Source: Fibrobacter sp.
GTDB lineage: Bacteria; Krumholzibacteriota; Krumholzibacteriia; LZORAL124-64-63
Assembly (NCBI GenBank): GCA_020718045.1
Contig: DYDD01000002.1
Span: 25,775-60,197, forward strand
Reading direction: 5' to 3'
Length of the DNA: 34,423 nucleotides
The notes beneath the pieces are model-generated. The model was not told where the DNA came from. It was given only the letters and a program-made list of their open reading frames with translations, and made no database searches. Shown one piece after another: positions 1 to 8,233 of this stretch. Each line of letters opens with the position of its first letter. The stretch's first letter is position 1. Position numbers and translations under genes: made by a program.

Positions 1-122
1 ATGGCGCCGGCGGACGCCACCCGCCGGTCGTCGGGGCCGCGGTGGGCCAGCGCGTCCGTCATCCGCGTCACCGCCGCGGTCGCCTCCGATCCCCGCGAGT
101 AGATGCCAGCGATGCCACACAT
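1..122 (-). CDS. asnB: Asparagine synthase (glutamine-hydrolysing)-like amidotransferase, N-terminus only
   Basis: The minus strand from an ATG at 122 reads MCGIAGIYSRG, then an MTDALAHRGPDD stretch, and remains open to the window edge. This is the hallmark N-terminus of class II glutamine amidotransferases of the AsnB type. Cys2 is the nucleophile that releases ammonia from glutamine, and the HRGPDD motif lies near residue 30. Only about 40 codons are visible, so the C-terminal ATP-dependent synthetase domain is inferred. A GGAG lies about 11 bases upstream of the ATG. It is divergent from the WecA-like gene at the end of a polysaccharide cluster, where AsnB paralogues often amidate sugar carboxyl groups; that role is inference. 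GlmS or PurF are less likely because CGIAGIY followed by HRGPDD is AsnB-like. The ORF track misses it because it is truncated. Confidence 0.85.
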   Translation of the reverse strand, partial: MCGIAGIYSRGSEATAAVTRMTDALAHRGPDDRRVASAGA

Positions 123-218
123 CCCGGGACGCGCTCCTCGACGTGCTCGTGACTCCGACCGACGGCTCCCGACCAGATAACGTCTCCGCTCACCCTCCAG
201 GCAAGATGTTTGTTCGTC

Positions 219-248
219 TTGACGGCATCGCGCGACGCAGCCTAGAAT
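219..248 (+). promoter_or_regulatory. Sigma70-type promoter for the WecA-like gene
   Basis: TTGACG (219-224) and TAGAAT (243-248) are separated by 18 bases, each matching the consensus at five of six positions. Transcription would begin near 255, about 40 bases before the ATG at 296. The 173-base interval between the divergent asnB and WecA-like genes is where a promoter is expected. I saw no comparably good promoter for asnB on the other strand. Confidence 0.6.
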
Positions 249-295
249 CCCGCACAGACGGATCCCTGCCCGCCCGAACAGCTTCCGGAGATCCC

Positions 296-1354
296 ATGCT
301 CCTTCCGCTGGTGTCGTTCCTGGCTGCGACCGCGATGAGCCTGCTGTGCGCGCCTCCGCTCATGCGGGCGCTGGTGCGCTCGCGCTCCCTCGACGTGCCC
401 AACGAACGCAGCAGCCACGACGAGCCGGTGCCCGTCGGCGGCGGGATGCTGATCCTCGGCGTCTGGCTGGTGGGAGCGGCCGCGCTGTGCCTGGCGGGAC
501 GCCTGCCCCGGAGCGGTTTCGCCGCCTCCCTCGCTCTCGGCGCCGTCGTGCTCGGCGCGTTGGGACTGATCGACGACCGGCGGCCGTTGCCGCCGATCCT
601 GCGCCTGGCCGTGCAGTCCCTGGTGGCCGCCGGGTGCCTGATGATGGGCGATCTGGCCGCCGTCGCGATCGCCTGGCCCGGCGCCGGCCCGATCGACCTG
701 GGCGGTGCGGGCTGGATCGTGTCGTGGCTGTTCGTGGTCGGCTTCACGAACATGTTCAACTTCATGGACGGCATCGACGGGCTGGCGGGATTCCAGGCCC
801 TGCTCGGCTCCGGCGCCCTCGCGGTCTGGTCCGCACTGGCCGGCGACGTGTCGCTGGCGCTCGCGGCGGCCCTGCTGGCCGGGGCGACGGTGGGGTTCCT
901 GAGGGCGAACTTCCCGCGCGCGCGGGTGTTCATGGGCGACGTCGGCAGCCTGCCCCTCGGGTTCCTGCTGGCCATGGGCGTGCTGCGGGTCCACGCGGGC
1001 CCGGATCACGCCGGCGCGACGCCCCTCTGGCTCCCCCTGCTGTTCGTCTGGCCCTTCCTGGGCGATGCCACCTACACGCTGCTCAACCGCGCCGTCCGCG
1101 GGCGCAATCCGTTCCGCCCGCACCGCAGCCACGTCTACCAGAGGCTGGTGGTCGCGGGGATGAGCCACGCCCGCGTGACGCTGCTCTACGCCGCGGCGAT
1201 GGCCGCCTGCATCGCGGCCGCTTTCGCCGGTCGGGCGCGTCCCGCGCTCGGGCCGATCCTGTTCTGGGGAATCTTCGCGGCGACGCTCGCGACGATCATC
1301 GCCGTCGTCGGCAGGGTGCGGGCCGCGTCCACCCGGCGCGGCGGCGACCGTTGA
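296..1354 (+). CDS. Undecaprenyl-phosphate sugar-1-phosphate transferase, WecA/WbpL-like (glycosyltransferase 4 family)
   Basis: This integral membrane enzyme probably starts lipid-linked repeat-unit synthesis by moving a HexNAc-1-phosphate from a UDP-sugar to undecaprenyl phosphate. The family motifs occur in order: a DDRRPLPP segment, NMFNFMDGIDGLAG, FMGDVGSLPLGF and a late RPHRSHVYQRL histidine motif typical of the WecA/WbpL branch. About ten hydrophobic segments span the 352 residues, a normal family length. The ORF track extends it to 143, but the ATG at 296 has GGAG five bases upstream and gives the usual hydrophobic N-terminus (MLLPLVSFLAATAM). It is transcribed toward the minus-strand operon and ends 10 bases from the epimerase-like gene. 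The adjacent WbpV-like and WbpM-like genes suggest the first sugar could be a QuiNAc- or FucNAc-type residue; substrate cannot be read from sequence alone. Confidence 0.93.
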   Translation: MLLPLVSFLAATAMSLLCAPPLMRALVRSRSLDVPNERSSHDEPVPVGGGMLILGVWLVGAAALCLAGRLPRSGFAASLALGAVVLGALGLIDDRRPLPPILRLAVQSLVAAGCLMMGDLAAVAIAWPGAGPIDLGGAGWIVSWLFVVGFTNMFNFMDGIDGLAGFQALLGSGALAVWSALAGDVSLALAAALLAGATVGFLRANFPRARVFMGDVGSLPLGFLLAMGVLRVHAGPDHAGATPLWLPLLFVWPFLGDATYTLLNRAVRGRNPFRPHRSHVYQRLVVAGMSHARVTLLYAAAMAACIAAAFAGRARPALGPILFWGIFAATLATIIAVVGRVRAASTRRGGDR

Positions 1355-1364
1355 ATCGACGGCA

Positions 1365-2345
1365 CTAGATCCGGCCGCCATCCTCCCGGTACCAGCGGGC
1401 CATCCTCGTCAAACCCGCGACTGCCGTCACGGGCGGCCGCCAACCCAGCAGTTCGCGGACCGTCGTGGAATCGACCTGCAGCGAGCCGGTGAGCCGATCC
1501 AGGGCCGCTCCCTTCCCGAACGCCGAGGCGACAACGCGCAGCAGTCCCTGCGGCGCCGGCACGAGGCGAGCGGACCGGCCCATGCCCGCGGCCAGGGTGC
1601 GGATCAGTTCCCCCGTGGAGAGGTCCTCGCCGTCGCCGGCCGTGAAGGTCCGGCCCGCCGCGGCCGGGTGGTCCACGCACAGGGCGAGCAGGTCGGCCAG
1701 GTTGTCCGCCGCGATCAGGGTGCGGCGGTTTGCGACACCCGCGAGCGGCAGCGGGGTGCCCCGGTCGACGAGACGCAGCAGGCGCAGCAGGTTGCCGCCG
1801 ACGCCGGGGCCGTGCACCAGCGGCGGGCGCACCACGACCGTTTCCAGTCCGGTACCCGCGCCGACCGCGGCGAGCGCCGTTTCGGCCTCCCACTTCGAGC
1901 ACCCGTAGGGGTCGCGGGGATCGGGGGCGTCGCGCTCGCTGAACGGCGGGCGGCCCGTCGTGCTCTCCCCGTTCACCTTGATGGAACTGATGTAGACCAG
2001 GCGCTTCGCGCCGCCGACCGCCGCGGACTCCGCCAACCGGCGCGTGCCGCGCAGGTTCACCTCGCGGAACGCCTCCAGCGGGTCGGCGGCCGTCTCGTCC
2101 ATGACATGGACGCGGGCGGCCAGATGGATCACCGCGTCGGCGCCGTCCAGGGCCGCCGTCCAGTCGGTATCCGACACGATGCCGCCGACGATCACCGGCG
2201 GCAGGGAGTCCGGGACGAGGGCGCGGACCCGGGCGGCGCAAGACTCGTCGCGCGCCAGGGGACGCACCACATGGCCACGGGCGAGCAGGGCCCGGCAGGC
2301 GTGCCGCCCGACGAACCCGTCGGCCCCGGTGACCGCGACCATCAT
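1365..2345 (-). CDS. NAD-dependent epimerase/dehydratase (extended SDR), WbpV-like nucleotide-sugar reductase
   Basis: A 326-residue extended short-chain dehydrogenase. It opens with the Rossmann motif GADGFVGRH (about residues 7-15), has SSIKVNGES in the middle and the catalytic YGCSK near residue 147. The HLAARVHVMDE segment and the following FREVNLRGTRRLAE are characteristic of the WbpV/WreQ subgroup, which reduces 4-keto-6-deoxy-HexNAc nucleotides to UDP-QuiNAc. UDP-sugar 4-epimerase activity is the alternative. The start ATG at 2345 overlaps the stop of the upstream glycosyltransferase in an ATGA, so translation is probably coupled. It is the last gene of the minus-strand operon and ends in TAG. 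A WbpM-type dehydratase that would supply the keto substrate lies at the head of the same operon. Confidence 0.85.
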   Translation of the reverse strand: MMVAVTGADGFVGRHACRALLARGHVVRPLARDESCAARVRALVPDSLPPVIVGGIVSDTDWTAALDGADAVIHLAARVHVMDETAADPLEAFREVNLRGTRRLAESAAVGGAKRLVYISSIKVNGESTTGRPPFSERDAPDPRDPYGCSKWEAETALAAVGAGTGLETVVVRPPLVHGPGVGGNLLRLLRLVDRGTPLPLAGVANRRTLIAADNLADLLALCVDHPAAAGRTFTAGDGEDLSTGELIRTLAAGMGRSARLVPAPQGLLRVVASAFGKGAALDRLTGSLQVDSTTVRELLGWRPPVTAVAGLTRMARWYREDGGRI

Positions 2346-3502
2346 CGGCCACGCTCCCCGAGCAGGTCCGCGTAGAGGGCCATGGTGGCGGCGACGACGA
2401 TCGCCTCGGCGAACTCTTCGACCGCGAGCCGTCGCGACGCATCGCCCATCGCGCGGCGGAGCGCGGGATCGTCGGCCAGGCGTTCGATCGCCGCCACGAT
2501 CGGTTCGACCTGATGCGCGGGCACGAGCAGGCCGTTCACGCCGTCGCGGCAGATCTCGCGGCAGCCCGGCACGTCGGTCGCGACGATCGGGAGGCCACAG
2601 GCCGCGGCCTCGAGCAGCGACTTGGGCAACCCCTCGCCGTAGAACGTCGGCAGCAGGGCGACGTGGCACGACTGCAGCAGCGCGGCGATGTCCGTGACGT
2701 GGCCGAGCACCTCGACGACCCCTTCGGCCGCCCAGGCGTCCAGCTGCGACTGCGGGATGGCGGCCGGGTTGTCCGCATCGCCGCGGCCGGCCAGCAGGAT
2801 CTTCACGTCGTCGCGCCGCGACCGCAGCAGGCGGGCCGCCGCCACGGCCTCGTGGATGCCCTTGTCCGTCAGCATGCGCGCCACCAGCACCACCCGCAAG
2901 GGCCCCGGCGGCTCCTGACGCGCCGCCGCGAAGGCGCGCACGTCGACGCCCGCGCCGCGGATCAAGGCGACGGCGGCGGCGGGGACCCCGAGCCGGTCGC
3001 GGCAGAAGGCCGCGTCTTCGCCGTTCTGGACGATCAGCCGGGTGCACCGGCCGCGCAGCAGGACGCGCAGCGCCAGCTTGATCGGCGCGCTCACCAGCCG
3101 CGCACGCACGCTGCCGGACGTGAAGACGTAGCCGAGTCCCGCCATCGCGTTCACGACGCAGGGGATGCGCGTCGCGCGGGCGGCGAGCGAGCCGAAGATC
3201 ACGGATTTCGGGGTGACGTGGTGGACGAGGTCGGGCCGGTATCGGCGGTAGATGCCGACGAGCTCGAACAGGGCGGCGATCTCGAGGTGCGGCCCGCGGA
3301 AACCGCGCCGCTGCCTGATGGGGACCAGTTCCGCTCCCGTCTCCCTGATGGGCGCCGCGTGATCGGCAACCCGCGTCGCGACGGCGACCTCGTGCCCCGC
3401 CGCGACTGCCGCCCGCAACAGCGGCAGGCGGTGCGAGCAGACGTACCAGTCCTCGGGAATGAGGTAGAGGATCCGCACCCGCTTCCGGTCATGTGCGCCC
3501 AT
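2342..3502 (-). CDS. Glycosyltransferase, GT4-type (GT-B fold)
   Basis: A 386-residue cytosolic or membrane-associated glycosyltransferase that would add one sugar to the lipid-linked repeat unit. The N-terminal GT-B domain contains DLVHHVTPKSVIFG and NAMAGLGYVF, typical of O-antigen GT4 enzymes of the WbpH/PglA-like type. The C-terminal donor-binding half carries the EX7E-type motif EGLPKSLLEAAACG followed by LPIVATDVPG. The ATG at 3502 is chosen; a GTG at 3508 in the same frame is possible, and neither has a strong ribosome binding site, in keeping with coupling to the overlapping upstream gene. The 3' end overlaps the epimerase start by four bases. Donor and acceptor sugars cannot be predicted. 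Confidence 0.9.
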   Translation of the reverse strand: MGAHDRKRVRILYLIPEDWYVCSHRLPLLRAAVAAGHEVAVATRVADHAAPIRETGAELVPIRQRRGFRGPHLEIAALFELVGIYRRYRPDLVHHVTPKSVIFGSLAARATRIPCVVNAMAGLGYVFTSGSVRARLVSAPIKLALRVLLRGRCTRLIVQNGEDAAFCRDRLGVPAAAVALIRGAGVDVRAFAAARQEPPGPLRVVLVARMLTDKGIHEAVAAARLLRSRRDDVKILLAGRGDADNPAAIPQSQLDAWAAEGVVEVLGHVTDIAALLQSCHVALLPTFYGEGLPKSLLEAAACGLPIVATDVPGCREICRDGVNGLLVPAHQVEPIVAAIERLADDPALRRAMGDASRRLAVEEFAEAIVVAATMALYADLLGERGR

Positions 3503-4658
3503 CGTCACCCCGCGCCGGTCGGCCGGCGGCTTCCCGGCACAATTCCTCCCACCGGTCGAGCGCGGCGTCGACGCCGTGGCGACGGATCAGCCTCGCCCGC
3601 GCGCGCTCACCCATGGCGCGCCGCTCCCCGGGATCCAGTCCCATCACGCGGTCCATGGCCGCCGCGAGCGCCGACGCGTCGCCGGCCGGCACCAAGAAGC
3701 CGCATTCGTCGTCTCCCATCAGCTCCCCGGTGCCGCCAACCGCCGTGGCCACGATCGGCAGGGCCGTCGCCATGGCCTCGATGACGGTGTTGGGCATGCC
3801 CTCGTTGACGGACGACAGCACGTAGGCGTCGCAGGACTGCATCAGGTCCGCGACATCCGTGCGCCGGCCGACGACCCGGATGCGATCCGCCGCCGGGCTG
3901 GCGGTCGCCAACGAACCGATGTCGCCGCTCAACGAGCCGTGGCCCACCAGGGCCAGCTTCGCCGACGGCCAACGATTCGCCAGCTCGCCGAAGGCGGCGA
4001 TCAGGTTCGGGTAATCCTTCTGGGGCTCGAAACGGCCGACGGCGAGCCAGAGCATGTCCTGCGATCCGCAGCCCATCTCCCCGCGCAGTTCCGTGCGGCG
4101 CCGGGGATCGAGCCGATCTTCGGGGACGGGGGCCGCGTTCAGCACCACCCTCATCTTCCGCCGCGGCACGATCCCGCGCCGGACGAGACTGGCCCCGACG
4201 AGCTCCGAATTCGTCGTGGTGATCGGCGCCAGGAACGCCGTCGCGGCCTCCACGCGTTCCCGCAGCCTGCCGCCGAAGTACTCGTTGCGGATCGAAGGCA
4301 CGACGGCCTTCACGCCCGCGAGCCGGCCCACGACTTTGCACAACATGTTGGCGTGGTAATTGAACGAGACCAGGGCGTCGGGCCGGTTCCGGCGCAGCTC
4401 CCGGTACAACCGCCCGGCGGTCGCCGGGAGCGAGCGCAGGCCGTCCAGGCCAAGATCGACAACGGGGATGCCGGCGTCGGCCAGCTCCCGGTCGAACGCC
4501 CGGTGCCGCAGCAGGGAAAGGACGCGCACGCGCCAGCCGCGGCGCGCGAGGCCGGCGCCGATCCGCACCACCTGGACCTCGGCGCCGCCCAGGTCCAGCT
4601 TCGTCGTCATCAAGGTGATGGATCGGAGCTGACGGCGCCCGTCTTCAATTCCTCCCAC
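3489..4658 (-). CDS. Glycosyltransferase, GT4-type
   Basis: A 389-residue GT-B glycosyltransferase. The N-terminal motif LDLGGAEVQVV is the glycine-rich acceptor loop of GT4 enzymes. VGRFEPQKDYPNLI opens the donor domain, and NEGMPNTVIEAMATALPIVAT carries the EX7E-type residues that hold the nucleotide sugar. The ORF track starts at the ATG at 4667, but there GGAGG directly abuts the ATG. The GTG at 4658 has the same GGAGG about eight to nine bases upstream, so it is preferred. It overlaps both neighbours by about 14 bases and is clearly co-transcribed with them. It likely acts on the inner membrane face in repeat-unit assembly; specificity is unknown. Confidence 0.9.
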   Translation of the reverse strand: MGGIEDGRRQLRSITLMTTKLDLGGAEVQVVRIGAGLARRGWRVRVLSLLRHRAFDRELADAGIPVVDLGLDGLRSLPATAGRLYRELRRNRPDALVSFNYHANMLCKVVGRLAGVKAVVPSIRNEYFGGRLRERVEAATAFLAPITTTNSELVGASLVRRGIVPRRKMRVVLNAAPVPEDRLDPRRRTELRGEMGCGSQDMLWLAVGRFEPQKDYPNLIAAFGELANRWPSAKLALVGHGSLSGDIGSLATASPAADRIRVVGRRTDVADLMQSCDAYVLSSVNEGMPNTVIEAMATALPIVATAVGGTGELMGDDECGFLVPAGDASALAAAMDRVMGLDPGERRAMGERARARLIRRHGVDAALDRWEELCREAAGRPARGDDGRT

Positions 4659-5691
4659 GGGCCACATCCTCCAGCAGCGCGGCCAATCGCGGCGCCAGCG
4701 CGGTCACGCTGTAGTCCGAGGCGGCCAGGCCGGCCCCTGCGTTCCCGTACCGCCGCCTGAGGCCGGCATCATCGATCAATGCGAGCAGGGCTTCGACCCA
4801 TTGCGCATCCGTCTTCGCGCCCAGGCCGATCGTTCCCCGGTCGAGCACCTGCGCGTTCATGCCGACGGGCGACACGACGGGAGGCACGCCGCAGGCCATG
4901 TACAGCAACATCTTGAACGAACACTTGCCGAGCGTCCACTCGTTTTCCGGCAGCGGCATCAGGCCGATGTCGAGGCGACGGATGAAGGCCGACTCCGTCG
5001 CCGGACTCCAGGGATCGAATCGCACCCTGTCGGCGGGCAGGCCGGCGAATCGGGGGGGCTCGCTCGAACACACCTCCAGGCGGCACCGCGGCCGCTCGTG
5101 CAGCACGCGCGCCAGCGGACCCTCGATCGCGCGAAGGTACTCCAGGTTGGACGACGTCCCGCTCCAGCCGATGACGACGGCGCGATCGCCGCCGTCTTCC
5201 ACGTCGGCATCCCGCGGCCGGAAGCGCGCGGTGTCGACCGCGGTGGGCAGCACCACCACCCGGCGGTTGTGGCGGAGGAACCACTCCGCCAGATAGTCGT
5301 TGCCCGCGATGACGAGGTCGCATCCGCGCACGATGGCCGCCGCGAAGGCGCCGCCCCTCCGCAGCCAGATCGCGTCGTCCACATCGAACACGCGCGGACG
5401 ACGCGTGAGGCCTTCCAGGGTCGACAGGGTGGACACCAGTTCGCGCTGCAGGAGCGTCACGTCCGCGGCCCTGGTCGCCGCGATCGCGGGCACCCGTGCC
5501 GCGACGGTCGCCGGCAGCCAGAGCGGCCGCAGCCATCGGCTGCGGGGCGGGTAGTTCGAGATCGGAGCGGGATGCCAGGACACGTCCACGCCGTGACCCC
5601 GCAGCGGCCCGATGAACTGGCCCACGCGGAAGCGGGCGCTGGGCACGTTCCTTTCGCCGGTGAGGGCGGCCACGCGCAGCATCTCAGCCAC
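4645..5691 (-). CDS. Glycosyltransferase, GT4-like
   Basis: A 348-residue GT-B-type protein, more divergent than its two neighbours. The N-terminal half has SARFRVGQFIGPL and FDVDDAIWL, both common in a subgroup of GT4 proteins from polysaccharide clusters. IGWSGTSSNLEYL marks the start of the donor domain, and MPLPENEWTLGKCSFKML followed by MACGVPPVVSPVGMN corresponds to the donor-site region. The start is taken as the GTG at 5691, which has GGAG five bases upstream; the ATG at 5682 is an alternative. It overlaps the polymerase gene upstream by eight bases and is overlapped at its 3' end by the next glycosyltransferase. Sugar specificity is not predictable. Confidence 0.85.
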   Translation of the reverse strand: MAEMLRVAALTGERNVPSARFRVGQFIGPLRGHGVDVSWHPAPISNYPPRSRWLRPLWLPATVAARVPAIAATRAADVTLLQRELVSTLSTLEGLTRRPRVFDVDDAIWLRRGGAFAAAIVRGCDLVIAGNDYLAEWFLRHNRRVVVLPTAVDTARFRPRDADVEDGGDRAVVIGWSGTSSNLEYLRAIEGPLARVLHERPRCRLEVCSSEPPRFAGLPADRVRFDPWSPATESAFIRRLDIGLMPLPENEWTLGKCSFKMLLYMACGVPPVVSPVGMNAQVLDRGTIGLGAKTDAQWVEALLALIDDAGLRRRYGNAGAGLAASDYSVTALAPRLAALLEDVARGRN

Positions 5692-6931
5692 GACGGCTCC
5701 GATCGATGAAGACGCCTCCGCGCAGCGCGAAGAATCCCAGCACCCACGCGTACGACAGCATCAGGACGAAATTGAACGTGTAGAAGTAGGCGAACAGGGA
5801 CATGAACACGCCGTAGCCGACCAACGCGTAGAGCAGGGCGTGCCCCCAGTAGGCGGCGACGCGGGCGGCGACGTAGGCGCGCGTCGCCAGGAACCCGAGC
5901 AGCCAGCTCATCAGGAGCGAAGCCCGCGGGCCGGCGTCCCAATAGACTTCACCGGCGAACGCGTACACGTTGAACTCCGTGATCCCGATGCTCACGAACG
6001 GCAGGAGCGAGGGAATGGTCTCCGCCGCACCCAGGATCGGCAACACCTTCCAGGCCGGCTGCATCAGGACGTGCCCGGCCCTGGGCGACGGCTCCGCCTC
6101 CCCCCCGATCACCGCCGAGAGCGCGGGCCAGCTGCCCACGATGTAGAGGTAGGGGCGCTGCAACGGGGCCACCCGCTCTTCCGTCCCCTCGGCGTCATAG
6201 CTCTCGGGAGTGTAGATGTCGATCTTCTGGGTGTAGATGACGAAGAAACCGAGCAGCACGAGCAGCGCCAACAGCAGGTGGACCGCGCGGAAGCGCTCGG
6301 GGCGGCAGACGCTCCAGGCGAGGAGCGCGGCGATCGCGCTGGTCGTGATGTACGACTTGATGCCCGCGAGCAGCAGGCCCAGCAGGCAGGACAGCAGGAC
6401 CAGGTCGTCGAGCCGGCGCCGGACTCCGTAGAACCGCTTGATCACGTAGGTCGGCGCCACCAGGATGCCGATCAGGTTCAGGTTGCCGATGAACTGCATC
6501 TGGAACTCGCCCTGCAGGCGCCAGACGTTCGACAGCAGTCCGCCGAGGCCGTAGCGGGAGACCATGATCGCCAGCGCCAGCATCCAGCCGATCGTGGCGA
6601 TCGTCGCCGTGACGTAATAGAAGGCCTCGAGATGCGAGGCGTCGCGCCGACGGTCGGCGGCCTTGCCGAATCGGATCGACCGCCAGCCCGCGGCGGACAG
6701 CGCGCCCGCGGCGAACAGCGCGATCGAGCCGAACGCCAGGGCGTAGGTCTTTTCCGAGAGCCGGATCAGGTCGAGGATCCGCAGATGGTACAGCGCCAGC
6801 GAACCGCAGTTCATCCCCGTGTAGATGCTCAAGGGCGTGAACCAGTGCCCGAAGAACTGCCGCGAAACCGTCAGCTCCCCCAGCGCCACCGCGACGAACA
6901 CCAGGATCCAGAGCACGTCGCCCAGGCTCAT
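5684..6931 (-). CDS. Wzy-like oligosaccharide repeat-unit polymerase (copy A)
   Basis: A 415-residue inner-membrane protein with about ten to twelve hydrophobic segments, separated by a large periplasmic loop between QKIDIYTPES and LPFVSIGITEFNVY. This layout matches O-antigen polymerases of the Wzy class, which link undecaprenyl-bound repeat units in the periplasm. The ORF track starts at a TTG at 6958, but the ATG at 6931 (MSLGDVLW) has GGGAG nine bases upstream and aligns exactly with the start of its neighbour copy B. The two copies are clearly related: both contain VEFQMQFIG- or GEFQMQFIG-type, LLLAGIK and LAWSVCRP segments. Exact sequence families of Wzy are weakly conserved, so the call rests on topology and context. 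Confidence 0.8.
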   Translation of the reverse strand: MSLGDVLWILVFVAVALGELTVSRQFFGHWFTPLSIYTGMNCGSLALYHLRILDLIRLSEKTYALAFGSIALFAAGALSAAGWRSIRFGKAADRRRDASHLEAFYYVTATIATIGWMLALAIMVSRYGLGGLLSNVWRLQGEFQMQFIGNLNLIGILVAPTYVIKRFYGVRRRLDDLVLLSCLLGLLLAGIKSYITTSAIAALLAWSVCRPERFRAVHLLLALLVLLGFFVIYTQKIDIYTPESYDAEGTEERVAPLQRPYLYIVGSWPALSAVIGGEAEPSPRAGHVLMQPAWKVLPILGAAETIPSLLPFVSIGITEFNVYAFAGEVYWDAGPRASLLMSWLLGFLATRAYVAARVAAYWGHALLYALVGYGVFMSLFAYFYTFNFVLMLSYAWVLGFFALRGGVFIDRSRRG

Positions 6932-6982
6932 GCCTCGTCTCCCGCCAGCACCGTCCAAGCAGCGACCGATAATTTCGACACC

Positions 6983-8233
6983 TCAGGCATGACGCCTCCG
7001 GTCCTGGATAATCCCGCCGCGTAGGATCACGAATCCGATGAAGTAGGTATATCCGAGCTGCAGCATCAGATTGAAACGGTAGTAGTACATGAAGGAAGAA
7101 AGGAAGATCCCGTATCCGAATACAGCATAGATCAGGACGTTGCCCCAGTACCGCGCCCGAGCGGCCCGCAGGTAGAGGCGGGTGGCGACGAAGCCGAACA
7201 ACCCGCTGGCGAACATGGCGCCAGTCCATCCCCAATCCCAGTACATCTCCCCGATGAAGGAATAGACGTTGAACTCCGAGATGCCGATGTTCGTGAACGG
7301 CAGCGACGGCGGCAAGGGTTCGACGAGCTTCAATCCGGCGCCCAGGATCTTCCAGGCCGGCTCAAAGGTGATCGTGCCAGGCTGGGGCAAGGAGGCCATC
7401 TCGCCGGCGATCAGCGACTCGGTCGCCGGCCAACTGCCGACGAAGTACAGGTAAGGCCGGTCCAGGACCGAGATGCTGGACTCGGTGCGGGACTCGTCGA
7501 CGGCTTCGGGCACGTAGACGTCGATGTTCTGATTGTAAAACACGAAGAACGCGAGCAGCGCCGCCAGGCCCAACCCCAGGTTGTGCGGCTTGAACCTGCC
7601 GGGGCGACAGACGCTCCAGGCCAGTCCGGCGCCGATGGCCGACACCATGATGTAGGTCTTGATTCCCGCCAACAGCAGGCCGAACACGGTCAGGCCGACC
7701 AGAACCACATCCCGCCGGCGCCCGCGCCCGAGGCCGCGCTTGATCGCGTAGGTGGGCAGCACCAGAATGCCGATCATGTTCAAGTAGCCGATGAACTGCA
7801 TCTGGAATTCGACCTGTAAAACCCAGATGTTCTGGATCAGGCTGAGCAGACCGTAGCGGCTGATGAGGATCGACGAGGCCAGCATCCACCCGATCGTCGC
7901 GAGCGCGGCGGTTCCATAGAAGAAGGTGTCGAGGTGGCGGACATCACGGACGTTACCCGTGAGCGACTGCAAGGCGGGTGAGCGCCCTCCCAGCGCCAAC
8001 ATCACGCCCGTCAGGAACATGAACATCGAGAGCAGCAGCAGCGCGTGGGTCTCCAGGGAAACGTCGGTCATCGGCACGAGCCGCAGGTGGTAGAACGCCA
8101 TCGAGATCGCGTTCATGCCCACATACATGCTGATCGGGGTGAGCCACTGATAGAATACGCGCAGGGATAGGGCGATCGACATCGCCGCGATCACGAGGAA
8201 CAGGAGCATCCAGAACACGTCGCCGACGCTCAT
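6983..8233 (-). CDS. Wzy-like oligosaccharide repeat-unit polymerase (copy B, paralogue of copy A)
   Basis: A 416-residue polytopic membrane protein, collinear with copy A along its whole length and, by eye, about half identical. It starts MSVGDVFWM, with GGGAGG just upstream of the ATG at 8233, and that ATG overlaps the wzx stop in an ATGA. Hydrophobic segments flank a long loop containing NQNIDVYVPEAVDE and LPFTNIGISEFNVYSF, the counterpart of the loop in copy A. A 51-base gap separates its stop from the start of copy A. It is presumably a second polymerase acting on the same or an alternative repeat unit. The ORF track fuses it into a long open frame starting at 9472, where the upstream part is an out-of-frame shadow of wzx. 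Confidence 0.8.
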   Translation of the reverse strand: MSVGDVFWMLLFLVIAAMSIALSLRVFYQWLTPISMYVGMNAISMAFYHLRLVPMTDVSLETHALLLLSMFMFLTGVMLALGGRSPALQSLTGNVRDVRHLDTFFYGTAALATIGWMLASSILISRYGLLSLIQNIWVLQVEFQMQFIGYLNMIGILVLPTYAIKRGLGRGRRRDVVLVGLTVFGLLLAGIKTYIMVSAIGAGLAWSVCRPGRFKPHNLGLGLAALLAFFVFYNQNIDVYVPEAVDESRTESSISVLDRPYLYFVGSWPATESLIAGEMASLPQPGTITFEPAWKILGAGLKLVEPLPPSLPFTNIGISEFNVYSFIGEMYWDWGWTGAMFASGLFGFVATRLYLRAARARYWGNVLIYAVFGYGIFLSSFMYYYRFNLMLQLGYTYFIGFVILRGGIIQDRRRHA

